Shown: positions 27,285 to 38,158, counted from the stretch's first letter. The stretch is 64,000 nucleotides of DNA from an uncultured Rhizobiaceae group bacterium (GCA_938010435.1 CALLUS010000018.1:33770-97769); one strand, 5' to 3'. Notes: generated by a model from the letters alone, not told the origin. Made by a program: numbers and translations.

Positions 27285-28270
27285 GCGAAGACAAAACTAT
27301 CGGTGTCATCGGTGGAGGTGCATGGGGCACTGCTCTTGCTTCAATGTTGGCTATTCGTGATGGCCATTCTTTGCTGTGGGCACGGAACATCAAAACCGTA
27401 GATGACATAAATTCAAATCATCAAAATAATTGTTATCTTGGCAATATAAAACTGCCATCCGGGTTGTATGCCACAAGTGATATCTCTGATGTCTGTTCAA
27501 GGGACATTCTTTTGTGCGTGACACCAGCTCAAAGTTTCGCAACCTTGGCTCAAGAACTCTCTCAAGTGGTTGCAGATCACACCCAACTTATTTTGTGCGC
27601 CAAAGGCATTGACCACAGATCCGGTGAGTTTCTTAACGAAATCGCCGCCCGGGTATTAGGCAGCGAGCGTGTGGCAGTATTATCAGGTCCAAGCTTTGCC
27701 AACGACGTAGCAAGAGGTCTCCCAACAGCCGTGAGTTGCGCTGCCTCATCATTCGATCTCGCCAAAAATCTGGCCCAACGCCTATCTGCATCCAATTTTA
27801 GAATTTATGCCACTGACGATATCAAAGGTGTTGAAGCAGGTGGTGCTTTAAAAAATGTTTTGGCGCTTGCTGTTGGCATGGTGAGAGGCCTCAAGCTAGG
27901 CGCTAGCGCCGAGGCTGCACTGATCGCACGCGGGTTTGCAGAAATGAGCAAATTAACGATTGCGTTGGGTGGACGGGTTGAAACTCTGTCAGGCTTATCT
28001 GGTCTGGGTGATCTTGTATTGACGTGCTCTTCGCCCCAGTCACGTAATTTTTCATACGGCATGGCATTGGCAAAAGAGCAGGACTTGACCAATCTTCCTC
28101 TGGCGGAAGGAGCACATACTGCCGCACAAGCCTTGGCTCTTGCACGCGATCATTCAATCTCTGCTCCAATTATAGAATCGGTGAATCGGATTTTAACCGG
28201 CGATCTTTCTGCAGCCAACGCCGTACAAGAATTGATGTCACGGCCCTTGCGCGACGAAACTTCGACTTGA
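27281..28270 (+). CDS. gpsA: Glycerol-3-phosphate dehydrogenase [NAD(P)+]
   Basis: Makes sn-glycerol 3-phosphate from dihydroxyacetone phosphate for phospholipid synthesis. 329 aa from the ATG that overlaps the tsaD stop (ATGA). It shows the Rossmann motif [40 protein letters not shown], and the catalytic-lysine segment [21 protein letters not shown] (split as [10 protein letters not shown] then [11 protein letters not shown]). [12 protein letters not shown] completes the signature. The tsaD-gpsA pair is conserved across alphaproteobacteria. Confidence 0.97.
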   Translation: MSEDKTIGVIGGGAWGTALASMLAIRDGHSLLWARNIKTVDDINSNHQNNCYLGNIKLPSGLYATSDISDVCSRDILLCVTPAQSFATLAQELSQVVADHTQLILCAKGIDHRSGEFLNEIAARVLGSERVAVLSGPSFANDVARGLPTAVSCAASSFDLAKNLAQRLSASNFRIYATDDIKGVEAGGALKNVLALAVGMVRGLKLGASAEAALIARGFAEMSKLTIALGGRVETLSGLSGLGDLVLTCSSPQSRNFSYGMALAKEQDLTNLPLAEGAHTAAQALALARDHSISAPIIESVNRILTGDLSAANAVQELMSRPLRDETST

Positions 28271-28329
28271 CCTCTAGGCCACAAACCGCAACATCACATC
28301 AGACATTCAAAATTACGACGGAGTCTATA

Positions 28330-28767
28330 ATGCAATATTGGTTGTTCAAATCCGAACCCTTCAAATGGTCATGGGAACAGCAAAAAGCCAAAGGCGATGT
28401 TGGTGAGGAGTGGGATGGAATTCGCAATTACCAAGCACGCAATTTCATGCGCACCATGGAAGTGGGAGATCGCGCTTTCTTCTATCATTCCAATGAAGGT
28501 CTCAACGTTGTGGGCATTGCAGAAGTCAGCGCGCCTTCAGCACCAGATTCCACAACAGATGACGAACGTTGGGACTGTGTGCACATTCGCGCATTGGCCG
28601 ATGTGCCAAATCCCGTATCTTTGAAAGACGTAAAGGCAAATGAAAAATTGGCCGACATGTCACTCGTCACATCCATGCGCCTTTCAGTTCAGCCAGTGAA
28701 AAGAAACGAATGGGTTGAGGTCTGCCGCATGGGTGGTGTTGATCCGGACACTTTAAAACCTGTCTAA
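28330..28767 (+). CDS. EVE domain protein
   Basis: 145 aa, whole length one EVE domain of the PUA-like superfamily: it starts MQYWLFKSEPFKWSW, has GIRNYQARNFMRTMEVGDRA and YHSNEGLNVVGIAEV, and ends PVKRNEWVEVC. The fold recognises modified bases in DNA or RNA; standalone bacterial copies are usually placed near tsaD-gpsA, as here. The start at 28330 is preceded by ACGGAG at good spacing. Its end overlaps the convergent ion channel gene by four bases. Its precise ligand in housekeeping contexts is not established. Confidence 0.9.
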   Translation: MQYWLFKSEPFKWSWEQQKAKGDVGEEWDGIRNYQARNFMRTMEVGDRAFFYHSNEGLNVVGIAEVSAPSAPDSTTDDERWDCVHIRALADVPNPVSLKDVKANEKLADMSLVTSMRLSVQPVKRNEWVEVCRMGGVDPDTLKPV

Positions 28768-29546
28768 GTTTTTTTCATTTCTGCAATTTCACGGCGTAGA
28801 GCTTTTATCTCTGACAAGATTTCTTCTTGCTCATTATGCAGTTGATTACGATCATCGGCAGCTTCCTGATCGTGCTCTGCTTGCATTGCGGAAACGATGA
28901 TACCGATAAACAGATTTAAGACCGTGAAGGTTGTCGACATAATAAACGGAATGAAGAAGCCCCATGCATAGGGATATTTTTCCATGACAGGCCGAACAAT
29001 CCCCATAGACCAACTCTCTAGCGTCATGATTTGAAAGAGTGAATATGCCGATGCACCCAGTGTACCAAACCACTGTGGGAATGAATCTCCAAAAAGCTTA
29101 GTGGCCATTACCGAGAAAACATAAAACACAAGCAACATGAGAACCGAGATAGACCCCATGCCTGGCAGTGCAGCGATGAGACCTGTAACGACATTGCGCA
29201 ATGAGGGAATCACCGACAACAAACGCAAAATTCTCAAAATTCGGAATGCACGTAATACAGCAAACCCTGCAGAAGCCGGAACCAGCGCAATACCAACAAC
29301 GACAAAATCAAACACGCGCCATGGGTTTGTAAAAAACCGCAAACGATGCACATAGAAACGCATCAAAAGTTCGACAACAAATATGTACAGAATTAATTGG
29401 TCCAATGCCAAAAGGAACGGGCCAAATTGAGCCATAATGTTGTCACTGGTCTCTAAGCCAAGAATGAGCGCATTCAGGATCACAAGCGCGATAATCGCAT
29501 ATTCAAATCTGCGATTTGAAATTAGTTTTGCGACTGTATCGCGCAT
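28764..29546 (-). CDS. Voltage-gated ion channel, bacterial NaV (NaChBac-like)
   Basis: 260 aa, one six-helix unit. S4 has four arginines at three-residue spacing (R99, R102, R105, R108 in LRAFRILRILRLL). The pore loop is FQIMTLESWS, with TLESWS at 175-180 identical to the sodium-selectivity filter of NaChBac-class channels (EEEE ring from four subunits). S6 is FIPFIMSTTFTVLNLFIGIIV. A charged coiled coil follows from about 225 to 258 (QLHNEQEEILSEIKALRREI), the usual C-terminal tetramerisation bundle. It should form a homotetramer in the inner membrane. A role in motility or alkaline/sodium homeostasis is known for relatives; not shown here. Confidence 0.92.
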   Translation of the reverse strand: MRDTVAKLISNRRFEYAIIALVILNALILGLETSDNIMAQFGPFLLALDQLILYIFVVELLMRFYVHRLRFFTNPWRVFDFVVVGIALVPASAGFAVLRAFRILRILRLLSVIPSLRNVVTGLIAALPGMGSISVLMLLVFYVFSVMATKLFGDSFPQWFGTLGASAYSLFQIMTLESWSMGIVRPVMEKYPYAWGFFIPFIMSTTFTVLNLFIGIIVSAMQAEHDQEAADDRNQLHNEQEEILSEIKALRREIAEMKKT

Positions 29547-29715
29547 TGGCTTTGACCTTGTTCAAACACTGTTCGTCACATAATGCGCAAGCATCGCAAT
29601 GTCAGCCCTCTCCATATAAAAGATTGAGACAGTTTACAGCTTGTGTTCAATCACTTGTATGCGAAAGTGCAGCTCTTACATGTCGATTCACCAGTTCAAC
29701 AGCCGGAACCTTAAT

Positions 29716-31767
29716 ATGTCACTCAACAAAGCACTCTTTGAATGGACAGGACCTATGGGCTTGCCGGAGTTTACAGAAATTGATCCTGCTGACTTCGCAC
29801 CGGCATTTAAGGAGGCATTTAAGTTTGATCGCGCAGCAGTCAACGCCATTGCAGACAACCCGGATGCGCCCACATATAAAAATACAATTGATACATTAGA
29901 AGCTCCTGAAGCACCCGATGCGCAAATGCTTGAGAAAGTATCGGCTATTTTTTGGAACCTGATGGGTGCTCATAGCAATGATACGTTGCGTGAGTTGGAA
30001 AGTGACATTGCGCCAAAAATGTCACGTCACATGTCGGAAACGGCTGCCAACAAAAAGCTTTTCAAACGCATTGATACACTATGGCAACAGAAGGATGTTT
30101 TAGAGCTTTCACACGAACAAATTCGCGTGTTGGAAAAGCATTGGAAAAACTTTGTGCGCGCGGGTGCTGCTCTGGACGAGCAAGGGCAAAAAAAACTTTC
30201 TGAAACCAATGCAGAATTAGCTCAACTGGGATCATCATTCTCCCAAAACATATTGGCAGATGAAGCCAATTGGTCACTTATCTTGGAAGACGGTAATGAC
30301 CTTTCCGGCCTTCCTGACTTCCTAAAAAGCGCTATGCAAGCTGCTGCTAAAGAACGCAATCATGAGGGCAAATTTGCAGTCACTCTCTCGCGCTCCATCA
30401 TAGATCCGTTTCTCACATTCAGCGCACGACGTGATCTGCGTGAGAAAGCTTTTCAGGCGTGGACATCACGCGGCGAAAACCAGGGCGAACATGATAACCG
30501 TGAGATCGTCGCCAAAACAGTGAAACTCCGCCAAGAAAAAGCAGAGCTTCTTGGTTATGACAGTTTTGCCCACTTCAAACTTGAAAACCAAATGGCAAAA
30601 CAACCGGGTGCCGTAATAGAGCTGCTCGAAAAGGTTTGGGAGCGTGCAGTGGATAAAGCAAGTGACGAACAAGCCGAACTGGAGGCTCTTATTGCAGAAA
30701 CCGGAACCAACCATCCCGTCGAGCCTTGGGATTGGCGCCACTATTCCGAAAAACTTCGTGCGCAGAAGTTTGATTTTGATGAAACTGAACTGAAGCCATA
30801 TCTAACTCTCGATAACATCATCGCCGCGTCATTCGATGTGGCCAATCGCTTGTTTGATATTACCGTCGAAGAACATAAAGGCGTCAAAGCATATCATCCG
30901 GATGTTCGCACATTCGAAGTCAAAAATGCAGACGGCAGCCACCGAGCTGTGTTCCTTGCCGATTATTTTGCAAGGTCGTCCAAACGGTCCGGTGCGTGGA
31001 TGAGCGGCTTCAAAGGTCAACACAAACTCAACGAGGGTGAAACACCGATCATTATTAATGTGATGAATTTTGCCAAAGCTCCTGAGGGCGAACAAACACT
31101 ACTATCATTGGACGACGCTCGAACGCTATTTCACGAATTTGGACATGCGCTCCATGGCATTCTATCTGACGTCACATATCCCTCCGTCTCTGGCACATCT
31201 GTTGCCCGTGACTTTGTGGAATTGCCGAGCCAGCTTTATGAGCACTGGCTGACACTGCCCGATGTATTGTCAAAACATGCACGTCATGTAGAAACCGGTG
31301 AACCAATTCCACAGGTATTGTTGGATAAAGTGCTATCAGCTTCAAAGTTCAACGCCGGTTTCAATGCTGTTGAATTCACATCGTCAGCACTGGTCGATAT
31401 GGAATTTCATAAAGCCCATGAAAAACCGGTTGAAGATGTGATCGCATTTGAAAAAGCAGCTCTTCAACGTTTGGGTATGCCATCTGCCATCACCATGCGG
31501 CACCGTACTCCCCATTTTGCTCATGTGTTTTCCGGTGACGGATATTCGGCAGGTTATTACAGTTATATGTGGTCAGAAGTTTTGGACGCTGATGCATTTT
31601 CAGCCTTTGAAGAGGCGGGCGATACATTTGACAAAGACATGGCCAAACGCTTGCATGATCACATCTATTCAGCTGGTGGTTCGGTGGATGCGGAAGAAAC
31701 GTACAAAGCTTTCCGTGGAAAAATGCCGACCGCTGATGCCATGATTGAAAAACGCGGATTGTCGTAA
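29716..31767 (+). CDS. M3 family metallopeptidase (oligopeptidase A/Dcp type)
   Basis: Cytoplasmic zinc peptidase that degrades oligopeptides. With the start at 29716 ([10 protein letters not shown], after GGAAC) it is 683 aa, normal for the family. The thermolysin-like motif is [11 protein letters not shown] (H473, E474, H477), followed by the third-ligand region around residue 500 with [16 protein letters not shown]. The C-terminal [18 protein letters not shown] is the substrate-tyrosine loop of the M3 family. Earlier in-frame starts at 29641 have no ribosome site. It is followed by a small pterin dehydratase gene in the same direction. Confidence 0.93.
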   Translation: MSLNKALFEWTGPMGLPEFTEIDPADFAPAFKEAFKFDRAAVNAIADNPDAPTYKNTIDTLEAPEAPDAQMLEKVSAIFWNLMGAHSNDTLRELESDIAPKMSRHMSETAANKKLFKRIDTLWQQKDVLELSHEQIRVLEKHWKNFVRAGAALDEQGQKKLSETNAELAQLGSSFSQNILADEANWSLILEDGNDLSGLPDFLKSAMQAAAKERNHEGKFAVTLSRSIIDPFLTFSARRDLREKAFQAWTSRGENQGEHDNREIVAKTVKLRQEKAELLGYDSFAHFKLENQMAKQPGAVIELLEKVWERAVDKASDEQAELEALIAETGTNHPVEPWDWRHYSEKLRAQKFDFDETELKPYLTLDNIIAASFDVANRLFDITVEEHKGVKAYHPDVRTFEVKNADGSHRAVFLADYFARSSKRSGAWMSGFKGQHKLNEGETPIIINVMNFAKAPEGEQTLLSLDDARTLFHEFGHALHGILSDVTYPSVSGTSVARDFVELPSQLYEHWLTLPDVLSKHARHVETGEPIPQVLLDKVLSASKFNAGFNAVEFTSSALVDMEFHKAHEKPVEDVIAFEKAALQRLGMPSAITMRHRTPHFAHVFSGDGYSAGYYSYMWSEVLDADAFSAFEEAGDTFDKDMAKRLHDHIYSAGGSVDAEETYKAFRGKMPTADAMIEKRGLS

Positions 31768-31792
31768 GAAAAAATCAAGCGAGGTATCACCT

Positions 31793-32077
31793 ATGGTGGA
31801 ACTGCTCACAAACCAAGAACGTAGCACGGCCTTAATGTCCCTTTCCAGTTGGGATACAACTGAAAATGCGATCACGAAGACGTTTGTGTTTAAGAACTTT
31901 GTCGAGGCGTTCGGCTTCATGACCCAATCCGCCATAGTTGCAGAAAAGATGAACCATCATCCCGAATGGTCAAATGTTTACAAAACCGTCAACGTGACGC
32001 TGACGACCCATGATGCAGGTGGTTTGACAGAACTTGATATCAAACTGGCGAAATTCATGGATGGGCTGGTACCATGA
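31793..32077 (+). CDS. phhB: Pterin-4a-carbinolamine dehydratase
   Basis: 94 aa, whole-length PCD/DCoH domain. The active-site signature is [13 protein letters not shown] (the two histidines and the acidic residue) followed by [17 protein letters not shown]. The enzyme regenerates tetrahydrobiopterin or tetrahydromonapterin used by aromatic hydroxylases. GAGG lies eight bases before the ATG at 31793. Its stop overlaps the next start by four bases. No phenylalanine hydroxylase is nearby, so its physiological partner is not evident. Confidence 0.93.
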   Translation: MVELLTNQERSTALMSLSSWDTTENAITKTFVFKNFVEAFGFMTQSAIVAEKMNHHPEWSNVYKTVNVTLTTHDAGGLTELDIKLAKFMDGLVP

Positions 32078-32649
32078 AACTGTTTTGGGTCGGAGTTCTG
32101 CTGGCGATATTTTCATCATCAACAATGGCTCAATCCAAAACATGGGGTCCAGCCACCGCCGCCAAACCGGGGTTTGATCGAAAAGCCAAATTAGACGAAC
32201 TGTTTGGCAAACTATCAAAAGCGCCAAATGAAACTGCTTCCCGTATCATTTTTGATGATTTATATTCCACTTGGATGACTGCACCCGATGAAGAGGCTGC
32301 TGAATCTATGAATAAAGCTTTGCGCGCCCGTGGTGGATTTAATTTTGATAAAGCGATCCGCATTTTAAATCCGTTGATCGAACGGTTGCCAGGTTATGCA
32401 CAAGCACGAAACGAACGCAGCTACGTTTATTTTCTAAAGAAAGATTACGGACGTTCCTTAATGGACTGCGAACGGGTCATTGAAATCGAGCCGCGCCATC
32501 TCGGATGCTTATCGGGCATGGCACGCATTTTAATCAGGCATCAAAAACGCTATAAAGCTGGTAGGGTTGTTTTAGAGGAAGCCATGAAATGGCATCCTCG
32601 TATTTATGAAAAAGTGCTGCTGAAAGAAATCCCGGCTTCAGAACTTTAA
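32074..32649 (+). CDS. TPR-containing periplasmic protein
   Basis: 191 aa with a cleavable signal peptide ([20 protein letters not shown]). From about residue 70 it holds two or three tetratricopeptide-like helix pairs ([25 protein letters not shown], shown as [16 protein letters not shown] then [30 protein letters not shown]). It is a common type of small alphaproteobacterial periplasmic protein without assigned function. Start codon overlaps the pterin dehydratase stop. It is convergent with the SDR gene, five bases apart. Confidence 0.8.
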   Translation: MKLFWVGVLLAIFSSSTMAQSKTWGPATAAKPGFDRKAKLDELFGKLSKAPNETASRIIFDDLYSTWMTAPDEEAAESMNKALRARGGFNFDKAIRILNPLIERLPGYAQARNERSYVYFLKKDYGRSLMDCERVIEIEPRHLGCLSGMARILIRHQKRYKAGRVVLEEAMKWHPRIYEKVLLKEIPASEL

Positions 32650-32654
32650 GCTCC

Positions 32655-33440
32655 TTATTTCGGTGCCATTCGGATCGCACCATCAAGACGAATGCTTTCC
32701 GCATTCAACATCTCATTTTCGCAGATATGTTGAACAAGAGCCGCATATTCATCTGGCCGGCCCAAACGCGACGGGAACGGCACTGAAGCTGATAAGTTTT
32801 TGACTGCCTCTTCTGGCAATCCTTCAAATAATGGCGTTTTGAAAAGTCCCGGCATAATGGAACACACCCGCACGCCGTCTCGTGCCAAATCGCGTGCGAT
32901 AGGCAATGTCATGCCTCGTATACCGCCTTTGGATGCGGAGTATGCGGCTTGTCCTATTTGACCATCCTCTGCAGCAACTGAAGCTGTGTTCACGATCACA
33001 CCACGTTCGCCGTCGTCAGTGATTGGATCAAGATCAACCATGCCTTGTGCTGCAAATGCAATGCAATTGAAAGAACCAATGAGGTTGATGGAAATGGTTT
33101 TGGCAAACAGCGCTAAATCATGTGTGCGCACAATACCTGTTTCCCGGTCACGCGTCACAGTTTTCATGGCGACACCAATACCTGCGCAATTAACGAGAAT
33201 GCGTTCAACCCCGTGAGCCGCACGCGCTGCCTCAAAGCCAGCTGCAACACTGTCCACATTGGACACATCAACTTTGCAGAAAGTGCCACCGAGCTCTTCT
33301 GCCACAGCCTTGCCGCGTTCTTCATTCAAATCAAAGAGAGAAACGTTAACACCATGAGAAGCCAATCGACGCGCGGTGGCTTCGCCCAATCCAGAAGCAC
33401 CGCCAGTGACAATTGCTGCATATTCATTGCTCAGCTTCAT
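32655..33440 (-). CDS. SDR family dehydrogenase, 3-hydroxyacyl-CoA dehydrogenase (HSD10) type
   Basis: 261 aa. The start at 33440 has AGAAGG ten bases upstream; the upstream in-frame codons have none. Features: [23 protein letters not shown] (adenine contact), [30 protein letters not shown] with the YxxxK pair. The C-terminal [18 protein letters not shown] and [13 protein letters not shown] follow type II 3-hydroxyacyl-CoA dehydrogenases (fatty acid or branched-chain beta-oxidation). No beta-oxidation genes are adjacent, so the substrate is inferred from family only. Divergent from the YkvA gene. Confidence 0.87.
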   Translation of the reverse strand: MKLSNEYAAIVTGGASGLGEATARRLASHGVNVSLFDLNEERGKAVAEELGGTFCKVDVSNVDSVAAGFEAARAAHGVERILVNCAGIGVAMKTVTRDRETGIVRTHDLALFAKTISINLIGSFNCIAFAAQGMVDLDPITDDGERGVIVNTASVAAEDGQIGQAAYSASKGGIRGMTLPIARDLARDGVRVCSIMPGLFKTPLFEGLPEEAVKNLSASVPFPSRLGRPDEYAALVQHICENEMLNAESIRLDGAIRMAPK

Positions 33441-33512
33441 AGCTTTTAACCTTCTTTTCATGTGCGCAAGCCAGTGCTTGCAGATCACCCTTTGACTTCC
33501 CATATTAAAAGC

Positions 33513-33917
33513 ATGGCTGAGAAAATAAGTGAAGAAGAAGTGAGCGCAGTTCTAACGCCTGTACCGTTGGAAAAAACACGTGAGCGGGAAGAAATGGTTC
33601 GGAAACAATTCTGGCCGAAACTGCGTGCCTTCGCTACACACGTTCCTTTTGCAGAAGACGCTGTTGCGGCCTTCTACTGTGCAACCGATCAAAAGACACC
33701 GCTCAAAGTACGCGGCACGCTTTTGGCCGCTTTAGTCTATTTTATCATGCCACTTGATATGATTCCGGATTTTTTAGCTTTTGTGGGTTTGGGTGATGAT
33801 ATTGCAGTGTTCACCGCAGCTTTCACGTTAGTTCAATCTCATGTCACGGATGAGCATCGCGAGAAAGCCCGCGATGCCATTGAGCGTGAAAAAGTAAAAA
33901 ACAGCGAGACTAGTTGA
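33513..33917 (+). CDS. YkvA family (DUF1232) membrane protein
   Basis: 134 aa. After a charged N-terminal region ([18 protein letters not shown]) it has the DUF1232 core: [22 protein letters not shown], then a membrane hairpin [21 protein letters not shown] (given as [11 protein letters not shown] and [10 protein letters not shown]) and [19 protein letters not shown]. The PxDxIPD motif is the family mark. Function unknown. The ATG at 33513 is chosen over a GTG at 33462. Its stop overlaps the convergent quinone-reductase-like gene by eight bases. Confidence 0.85.
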   Translation: MAEKISEEEVSAVLTPVPLEKTREREEMVRKQFWPKLRAFATHVPFAEDAVAAFYCATDQKTPLKVRGTLLAALVYFIMPLDMIPDFLAFVGLGDDIAVFTAAFTLVQSHVTDEHREKARDAIEREKVKNSETS

Positions 33918-34884
33918 CGCGCAGCAATACTTTCCCCTTCACATCCCGCGCCGCAATTTTATTAAGTGCAACTTCAGCTTCTTCCAATGGAAAAACAGAA
34001 TCCACATGAGGCTTTAGTGTCCCATCAGCCAACCAACCCAGAAGATCATCAATGTTCTGACGGTTTCCAGCCGGGTCACGCATTGTGAACGTCCCCCAAA
34101 ACACACCACGCAAATCTGCACCTTTGAGCAATGGTAAATTCAGGGGAATTTTTGGAATTGGTCCCGAAGCAAACCCGATCACGAGAAATCTCCCTTCCCA
34201 AGCAATAGATCGAAACGCTGCTTCAGAGAAATCACCGCCAACTGGATCATAAATCACATCAACACCTTTGCCACCGGTGCGTTTTTTCAACTGGTCTTTG
34301 AGATCTTCATTTGTATAGTTGATGCCTTCATCTGCACCACATTGTTTTGCAAAATCGAGCTTGTCATCAGTCGAAGCACACGCGATCACATGGGCGCCCA
34401 TAATTTTCCCGAGTTCCACAGCCGCTTGACCCACACCACCAGAAGCACCCAGCACAGCTAGAGTTTCACCAGCTTTCAAATCACCTCGATCTTTGAGAGC
34501 ATGATAAGATGTACCATAAGTCACCATAATGCATGCTGCTTGTTCGTCAGTCACACCATCTGGAATATGTGACAACACAACTTCTGGCGCGGCGACAAAC
34601 TCACGAGCCGATCCTTGCACATATCCGCAGACACGGTCACCAGCTTTAAAGCGTGTCACCCCTTCACCCACACTATCCACAACACCGGACAATTCAGATG
34701 AAATAGAGAACGGGCGCGGCGGTTTAATTTGATATTTATCTTCTATGATCAAACAATCGAAAAAATTCAAAGCTGCAATATTCACTTTGATCAACACCTC
34801 TCCCTTGCGCGGAGCTGGTTTATCGATATTTTCAACCACCAATGTGGATGGCGGGCCTGGTTCCTTGGACAATAGAGCTTTCAT
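33910..34884 (-). CDS. NADPH:quinone oxidoreductase-like MDR protein
   Basis: 324 aa medium-chain reductase of the zinc-less quinone oxidoreductase group. It starts MKALLSKEPGPPSTLVVENI; contains SISSELSGVVDSVGEGVTRF, ACIMVTYGTSYHALKDRG, and LAVLGASGGVGQAAVELGK, the AxxGxxG-type NADPH motif. There are no structural or catalytic zinc cysteines. It also ends [13 protein letters not shown] as the family does. It could act on quinones, enoyl groups or acryloyl-CoA; nothing nearby decides. ATG at 34884 chosen over a GTG three codons upstream. Confidence 0.88.
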   Translation of the reverse strand: MKALLSKEPGPPSTLVVENIDKPAPRKGEVLIKVNIAALNFFDCLIIEDKYQIKPPRPFSISSELSGVVDSVGEGVTRFKAGDRVCGYVQGSAREFVAAPEVVLSHIPDGVTDEQAACIMVTYGTSYHALKDRGDLKAGETLAVLGASGGVGQAAVELGKIMGAHVIACASTDDKLDFAKQCGADEGINYTNEDLKDQLKKRTGGKGVDVIYDPVGGDFSEAAFRSIAWEGRFLVIGFASGPIPKIPLNLPLLKGADLRGVFWGTFTMRDPAGNRQNIDDLLGWLADGTLKPHVDSVFPLEEAEVALNKIAARDVKGKVLLRVN

Positions 34885-34981
34885 AAACAACACTTAGAAT
34901 GAGGAATTTTCCAAATAGCTTAATGCAGTCTTACATACGTTGCCAATTGCTGTTCTGCGTTTGTCGCGATAAACAAACTTT

Positions 34982-35593
34982 ATGAAAGCACGTGGATATT
35001 TCGGGATCGGGGTGGAAGGCATTTCCAAACCGAACAATTTTGGCAACTTATCACGCACGGCCTACGGGTTTGGTGCGAGCTTTGTGTTCACTGTCTCTCC
35101 CGGCAAACGGTTTCAGGTTCCGGATTCTGACACCACCCGCAGCGATGAGCACATGCCATGGTACACTTTCGACAGTTTGGGCACTATGCAATTGCCCGAT
35201 GATTGTCGGCTGGTCGGTATTGAACTCACGGACGATGCAATCGAACTGCAAAGCTTTCGTCACCCGACAAAAGCCGCTTATGTTTTGGGACCTGAAAACG
35301 GATCCCTCTCGCCAGAAATGACGGCGCGCTGCGAATTTATCGTTAAGATTCCAACCATTTTTTGTCTCAATGTGGCCACCGCAGGCGCTGTTATTATGTA
35401 TGACAGAATGGCCTGTTTGGGTAGGTATGCTGAACGACCTGTTAAGGTGGGTGGTCCTGTTGAAGCCTTGAAACCACATCATTATGGCAAACCCACCTAT
35501 CGCGCAGGAACTAAAATCCCTGCGAAGAAGGGGCGAGACCGCACAACGGTTGTTGGAACCCGTGCGCCAAGTTCAGTATCCAAAAAATCATGA
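34982..35593 (+). CDS. SpoU/TrmH family RNA methyltransferase
   Basis: 203 aa. It has the SPOUT knot motifs: NFGNLSRTAYGFGA (motif 1), YVLGPENGSLS (motif 2) and FCLNVATAGAVIMYDRM (motif 3), which bind S-adenosylmethionine. Typical enzymes 2'-O-methylate tRNA or rRNA riboses. The C-terminal 55 residues are basic and of low complexity (KKGRDRTTVVGTRAPSSVSKKS), probably an RNA-binding tail. In motif 3 the usual SLNVSVA is CLNVATAG. Monocistronic. Exact target nucleotide not predictable. Confidence 0.85.
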   Translation: MKARGYFGIGVEGISKPNNFGNLSRTAYGFGASFVFTVSPGKRFQVPDSDTTRSDEHMPWYTFDSLGTMQLPDDCRLVGIELTDDAIELQSFRHPTKAAYVLGPENGSLSPEMTARCEFIVKIPTIFCLNVATAGAVIMYDRMACLGRYAERPVKVGGPVEALKPHHYGKPTYRAGTKIPAKKGRDRTTVVGTRAPSSVSKKS

Positions 35594-35810
35594 TGTAAAA
35601 GCTCAAGCTTCAAATTATTGCCTGATTCTTAGATAAGGTTATCCATAGGTGGCTGCGATATGAACAATTTGAGTTAAATCTTATCAAAATTTACCATACC
35701 TGTTTAAGGTTTTGTAACGCCGTTAGAGGCATGGTGCTTTGAGAAACGAAAGAACTCGGATTAGGTTCACCGCGCAAGGCGCGATATTGATTGAATTGGT
35801 GGGATTGAAA

Positions 35811-36323
35811 ATGCTGAAAACATCTTTTGGAACATTGGCACTGACTGTCGCTCTCGTTGCTGCTCCCGCAACTTCGTTTGCGCAAACTCCAAAACCGATA
35901 AAACAACATAAAGCTTGGGGTGCTTACTCCTATAAAGATGCTCGTGCCGGTACAATTTGCTACATCTTGTCTATCCCAACCATCAAAGAGCCAAGTGATC
36001 GCGACCACGGCGACGTGTTTTTCTTGGTCAGTCAAAAACCAGATGGCTCAGCTGCATTTGAACCACAAGTTGAAGTTGGATACCCACTGAAAGCTGATGC
36101 TAGCGTCACAGTCACAGTTGATGGCAAAACTTTCAAAATGTTTAGCCAAGGTAACAACGCTTGGCTCACTGATGTTAGCCAAGAATCCAACTTAGTAGCT
36201 GCCATGAAAAATGGGCGTTCCATGAAGGTTTCCGGCCAGTCCACTCGTGGAACACAGACCAGCTACACATATTCACTTTCAGGCGTAACAGCAGCTTTGA
36301 ACGAAGTGACTAAGTGTCGCTAA
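35811..36323 (+). CDS. Invasion-associated locus B (IalB) family protein
   Basis: 170 aa secreted protein with signal peptide MLKTSFGTLALTVALVAAP ending near SFAQ. The mature part carries the IalB pattern: WGAYSYKDARAGTICYILS, VFFLVSQKP, VTVTVDGKTFKMF and SGQSTRGTQTSYTYSLSG. The family is widespread in Rhizobiales and named after a Bartonella protein, but most members are of unknown periplasmic function, so no invasion role is implied. The ATG at 35811 follows GGTGGG; in-frame codons from 35739 lack a ribosome site. About 215 bases upstream hold only AT-rich promoter-like DNA. Confidence 0.87.
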   Translation: MLKTSFGTLALTVALVAAPATSFAQTPKPIKQHKAWGAYSYKDARAGTICYILSIPTIKEPSDRDHGDVFFLVSQKPDGSAAFEPQVEVGYPLKADASVTVTVDGKTFKMFSQGNNAWLTDVSQESNLVAAMKNGRSMKVSGQSTRGTQTSYTYSLSGVTAALNEVTKCR

Positions 36324-36430
36324 AACCCACTCGGTTTACTTAACGCCTATAGCATCAAATGACATCCCACTTGCGAAGACGAACGGTGAGCGCCATATAG
36401 ACGTCACCGTCTTTGTTTAATGGCAATCTG

Positions 36431-37666
36431 ATGTCACTTTCAATCGATCTCACGAATGATAAAACGCGCGCAGAAGTCGCGGCGCGTGTCTCGACATCTG
36501 TTGATGGAGATTTACCCAATCTCATTGGGCTCAATCGCGAAGAATTGGCTGCATTATTAGAATCTGTCGGTGTTGCACCCAAGCAAGCTCGCATGCGCGT
36601 GTCACAAATTTGGCAATGGATCTATTTGCGCGGGCACGACAATTTCGATGCCATGTCAAACATCGGCAAAGAGCTTCGTCAAAAACTCAAAGAAAACTTC
36701 ACTATTGAACGGCCGGAAATGGTCGAAGAGCAAATTTCAAACGACGGAACGCGAAAATGGCTTTTTCGCTTTCCTCCAAGAGGAGCAGGCAAACCCGTTG
36801 AAGTTGAGACCGTTTATATTCCAGAACAAGACCGCGGCACGCTTTGCATATCGTCGCAAGTTGGTTGCACGCTCACGTGCACATTTTGCCACACTGGAAC
36901 TCAAAAACTGGTGCGCAATCTGACGGCAGAAGAGATTCTGATGCAGTTAGTTGTCGCTCGCGATCGTCTCGGAGATTTCCCGGACAAAGAAGCAGAAGGC
37001 ATGGGTTTCGTACCTGAAGGCGATCGTAAAGTCACAAATATTGTGATGATGGGAATGGGCGAGCCGCTCTATAATTTTGACCACGTTAAAAAGGCCCTGC
37101 TGATTGCTTCTGACAATGAAGGATTGCAACTTTCCAAACGCCGTATCACTTTGTCCACATCAGGTGTTGTGCCCGGTATCATAAGAACGGGAGACGAGAT
37201 CGGCTGCATGTTGGCAATCTCTCTTCATGCGACAAACAATGAATTGCGCGATGAAATCGTCCCAATCAACAAGAAATACCCGATTATCGAATTGTTAGAT
37301 GCTTGTAGAAATTATCCAGGCGTTTCCAATGCGAAGCGCATCACATTTGAATATGTGATGTTGAAAGGCGTGAATGATTCTTTGAATGATGCCAAGGAAT
37401 TGGTGCGTCTGCTCAAAGACATTCCAGCCAAAATTAATCTCATTCCATTCAACCCTTGGCCGGGGTCTAACTATGAATGTTCAGACTGGAATCAGATTGA
37501 AAAATTCTCGGATTTTGTCAACGCTAATGGTTACGCTTCACCCATTCGCACCCCACGTGGGCGAGACATTCTAGCAGCCTGCGGACAATTAAAATCTGAA
37601 TCCGAACGTATGCGCATCAAAGAACGACTTGCCTTAGAAGCTATGGTCACAGGCCACGGGGATTGA
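36431..37666 (+). CDS. rlmN: Dual-specificity 23S rRNA/tRNA adenine-C2 methyltransferase
   Basis: Radical SAM enzyme that methylates C2 of A2503 in 23S rRNA and A37 in some tRNAs. 411 aa from the ATG at 36431. The iron-sulfur cluster cysteines are C146, C150 and C153 in [26 protein letters not shown] is the GEP-type SAM contact, and [12 protein letters not shown] and [17 protein letters not shown] follow; the C-terminal [12 protein letters not shown] holds the second, methyl-carrying cysteine of the RlmN mechanism. Length and motifs are complete. Confidence 0.96.
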   Translation: MSLSIDLTNDKTRAEVAARVSTSVDGDLPNLIGLNREELAALLESVGVAPKQARMRVSQIWQWIYLRGHDNFDAMSNIGKELRQKLKENFTIERPEMVEEQISNDGTRKWLFRFPPRGAGKPVEVETVYIPEQDRGTLCISSQVGCTLTCTFCHTGTQKLVRNLTAEEILMQLVVARDRLGDFPDKEAEGMGFVPEGDRKVTNIVMMGMGEPLYNFDHVKKALLIASDNEGLQLSKRRITLSTSGVVPGIIRTGDEIGCMLAISLHATNNELRDEIVPINKKYPIIELLDACRNYPGVSNAKRITFEYVMLKGVNDSLNDAKELVRLLKDIPAKINLIPFNPWPGSNYECSDWNQIEKFSDFVNANGYASPIRTPRGRDILAACGQLKSESERMRIKERLALEAMVTGHGD

Positions 37667-37678
37667 TCGGGTGGGTGT

Positions 37679-38158
37679 TTGACAGTGACCGTATTTATAC
37701 TTGGACTGATACGCTTTATATCGCTCATATTATCATATACGTTAGCCACACTTGCCGCTGCCCTGTTCATTACATTCGTTTTGTTTCTAGGATCTGATCT
37801 TGGTTGGATCGAAGATGATCCCGTAACAGCATTGGGATCTATAGGATTTGCCACTGCATCTTGGTTTGCCATCGCTCAGATAGCTTTCATTCCATTTTTG
37901 ATCGTCATTCCGTTTTTAGAATTTACCCGCGCTACGGGCTTCACGATCAACCTTATTGCCGGAGGTGCAATTGCACTTATTGTAATTGTTATGAGTCCGC
38001 TAGGAGCCGGAGAAGAAATAGCCCTCCCATATCCTTCTTCAGAGGTTTGGATCACATTTCTTTCAGCCGGGTTTGTCTCTGGTTTTATCTATTGGGCTCT
38101 ATCCGGTCATCGGGCAGGTCGCTGGTTGGGCACAGCAAAACCTAACTATCAAGAATAG
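37679..38158 (+). CDS. Small integral membrane protein, unknown
   Basis: About 159 aa with four predicted membrane helices: residues 5-35, 55-82, 88-110 and 128-145. Start is TTG at 37679 or GTG at 37685; GGGTGGG lies at the right distance for the latter. No conserved catalytic motif is seen. It follows rlmN by 12 bases and may be co-transcribed. Its last ten bases overlap the convergent TAXI-type gene. I do not recognise the family. Confidence 0.65.
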   Translation: MTVTVFILGLIRFISLILSYTLATLAAALFITFVLFLGSDLGWIEDDPVTALGSIGFATASWFAIAQIAFIPFLIVIPFLEFTRATGFTINLIAGGAIALIVIVMSPLGAGEEIALPYPSSEVWITFLSAGFVSGFIYWALSGHRAGRWLGTAKPNYQE

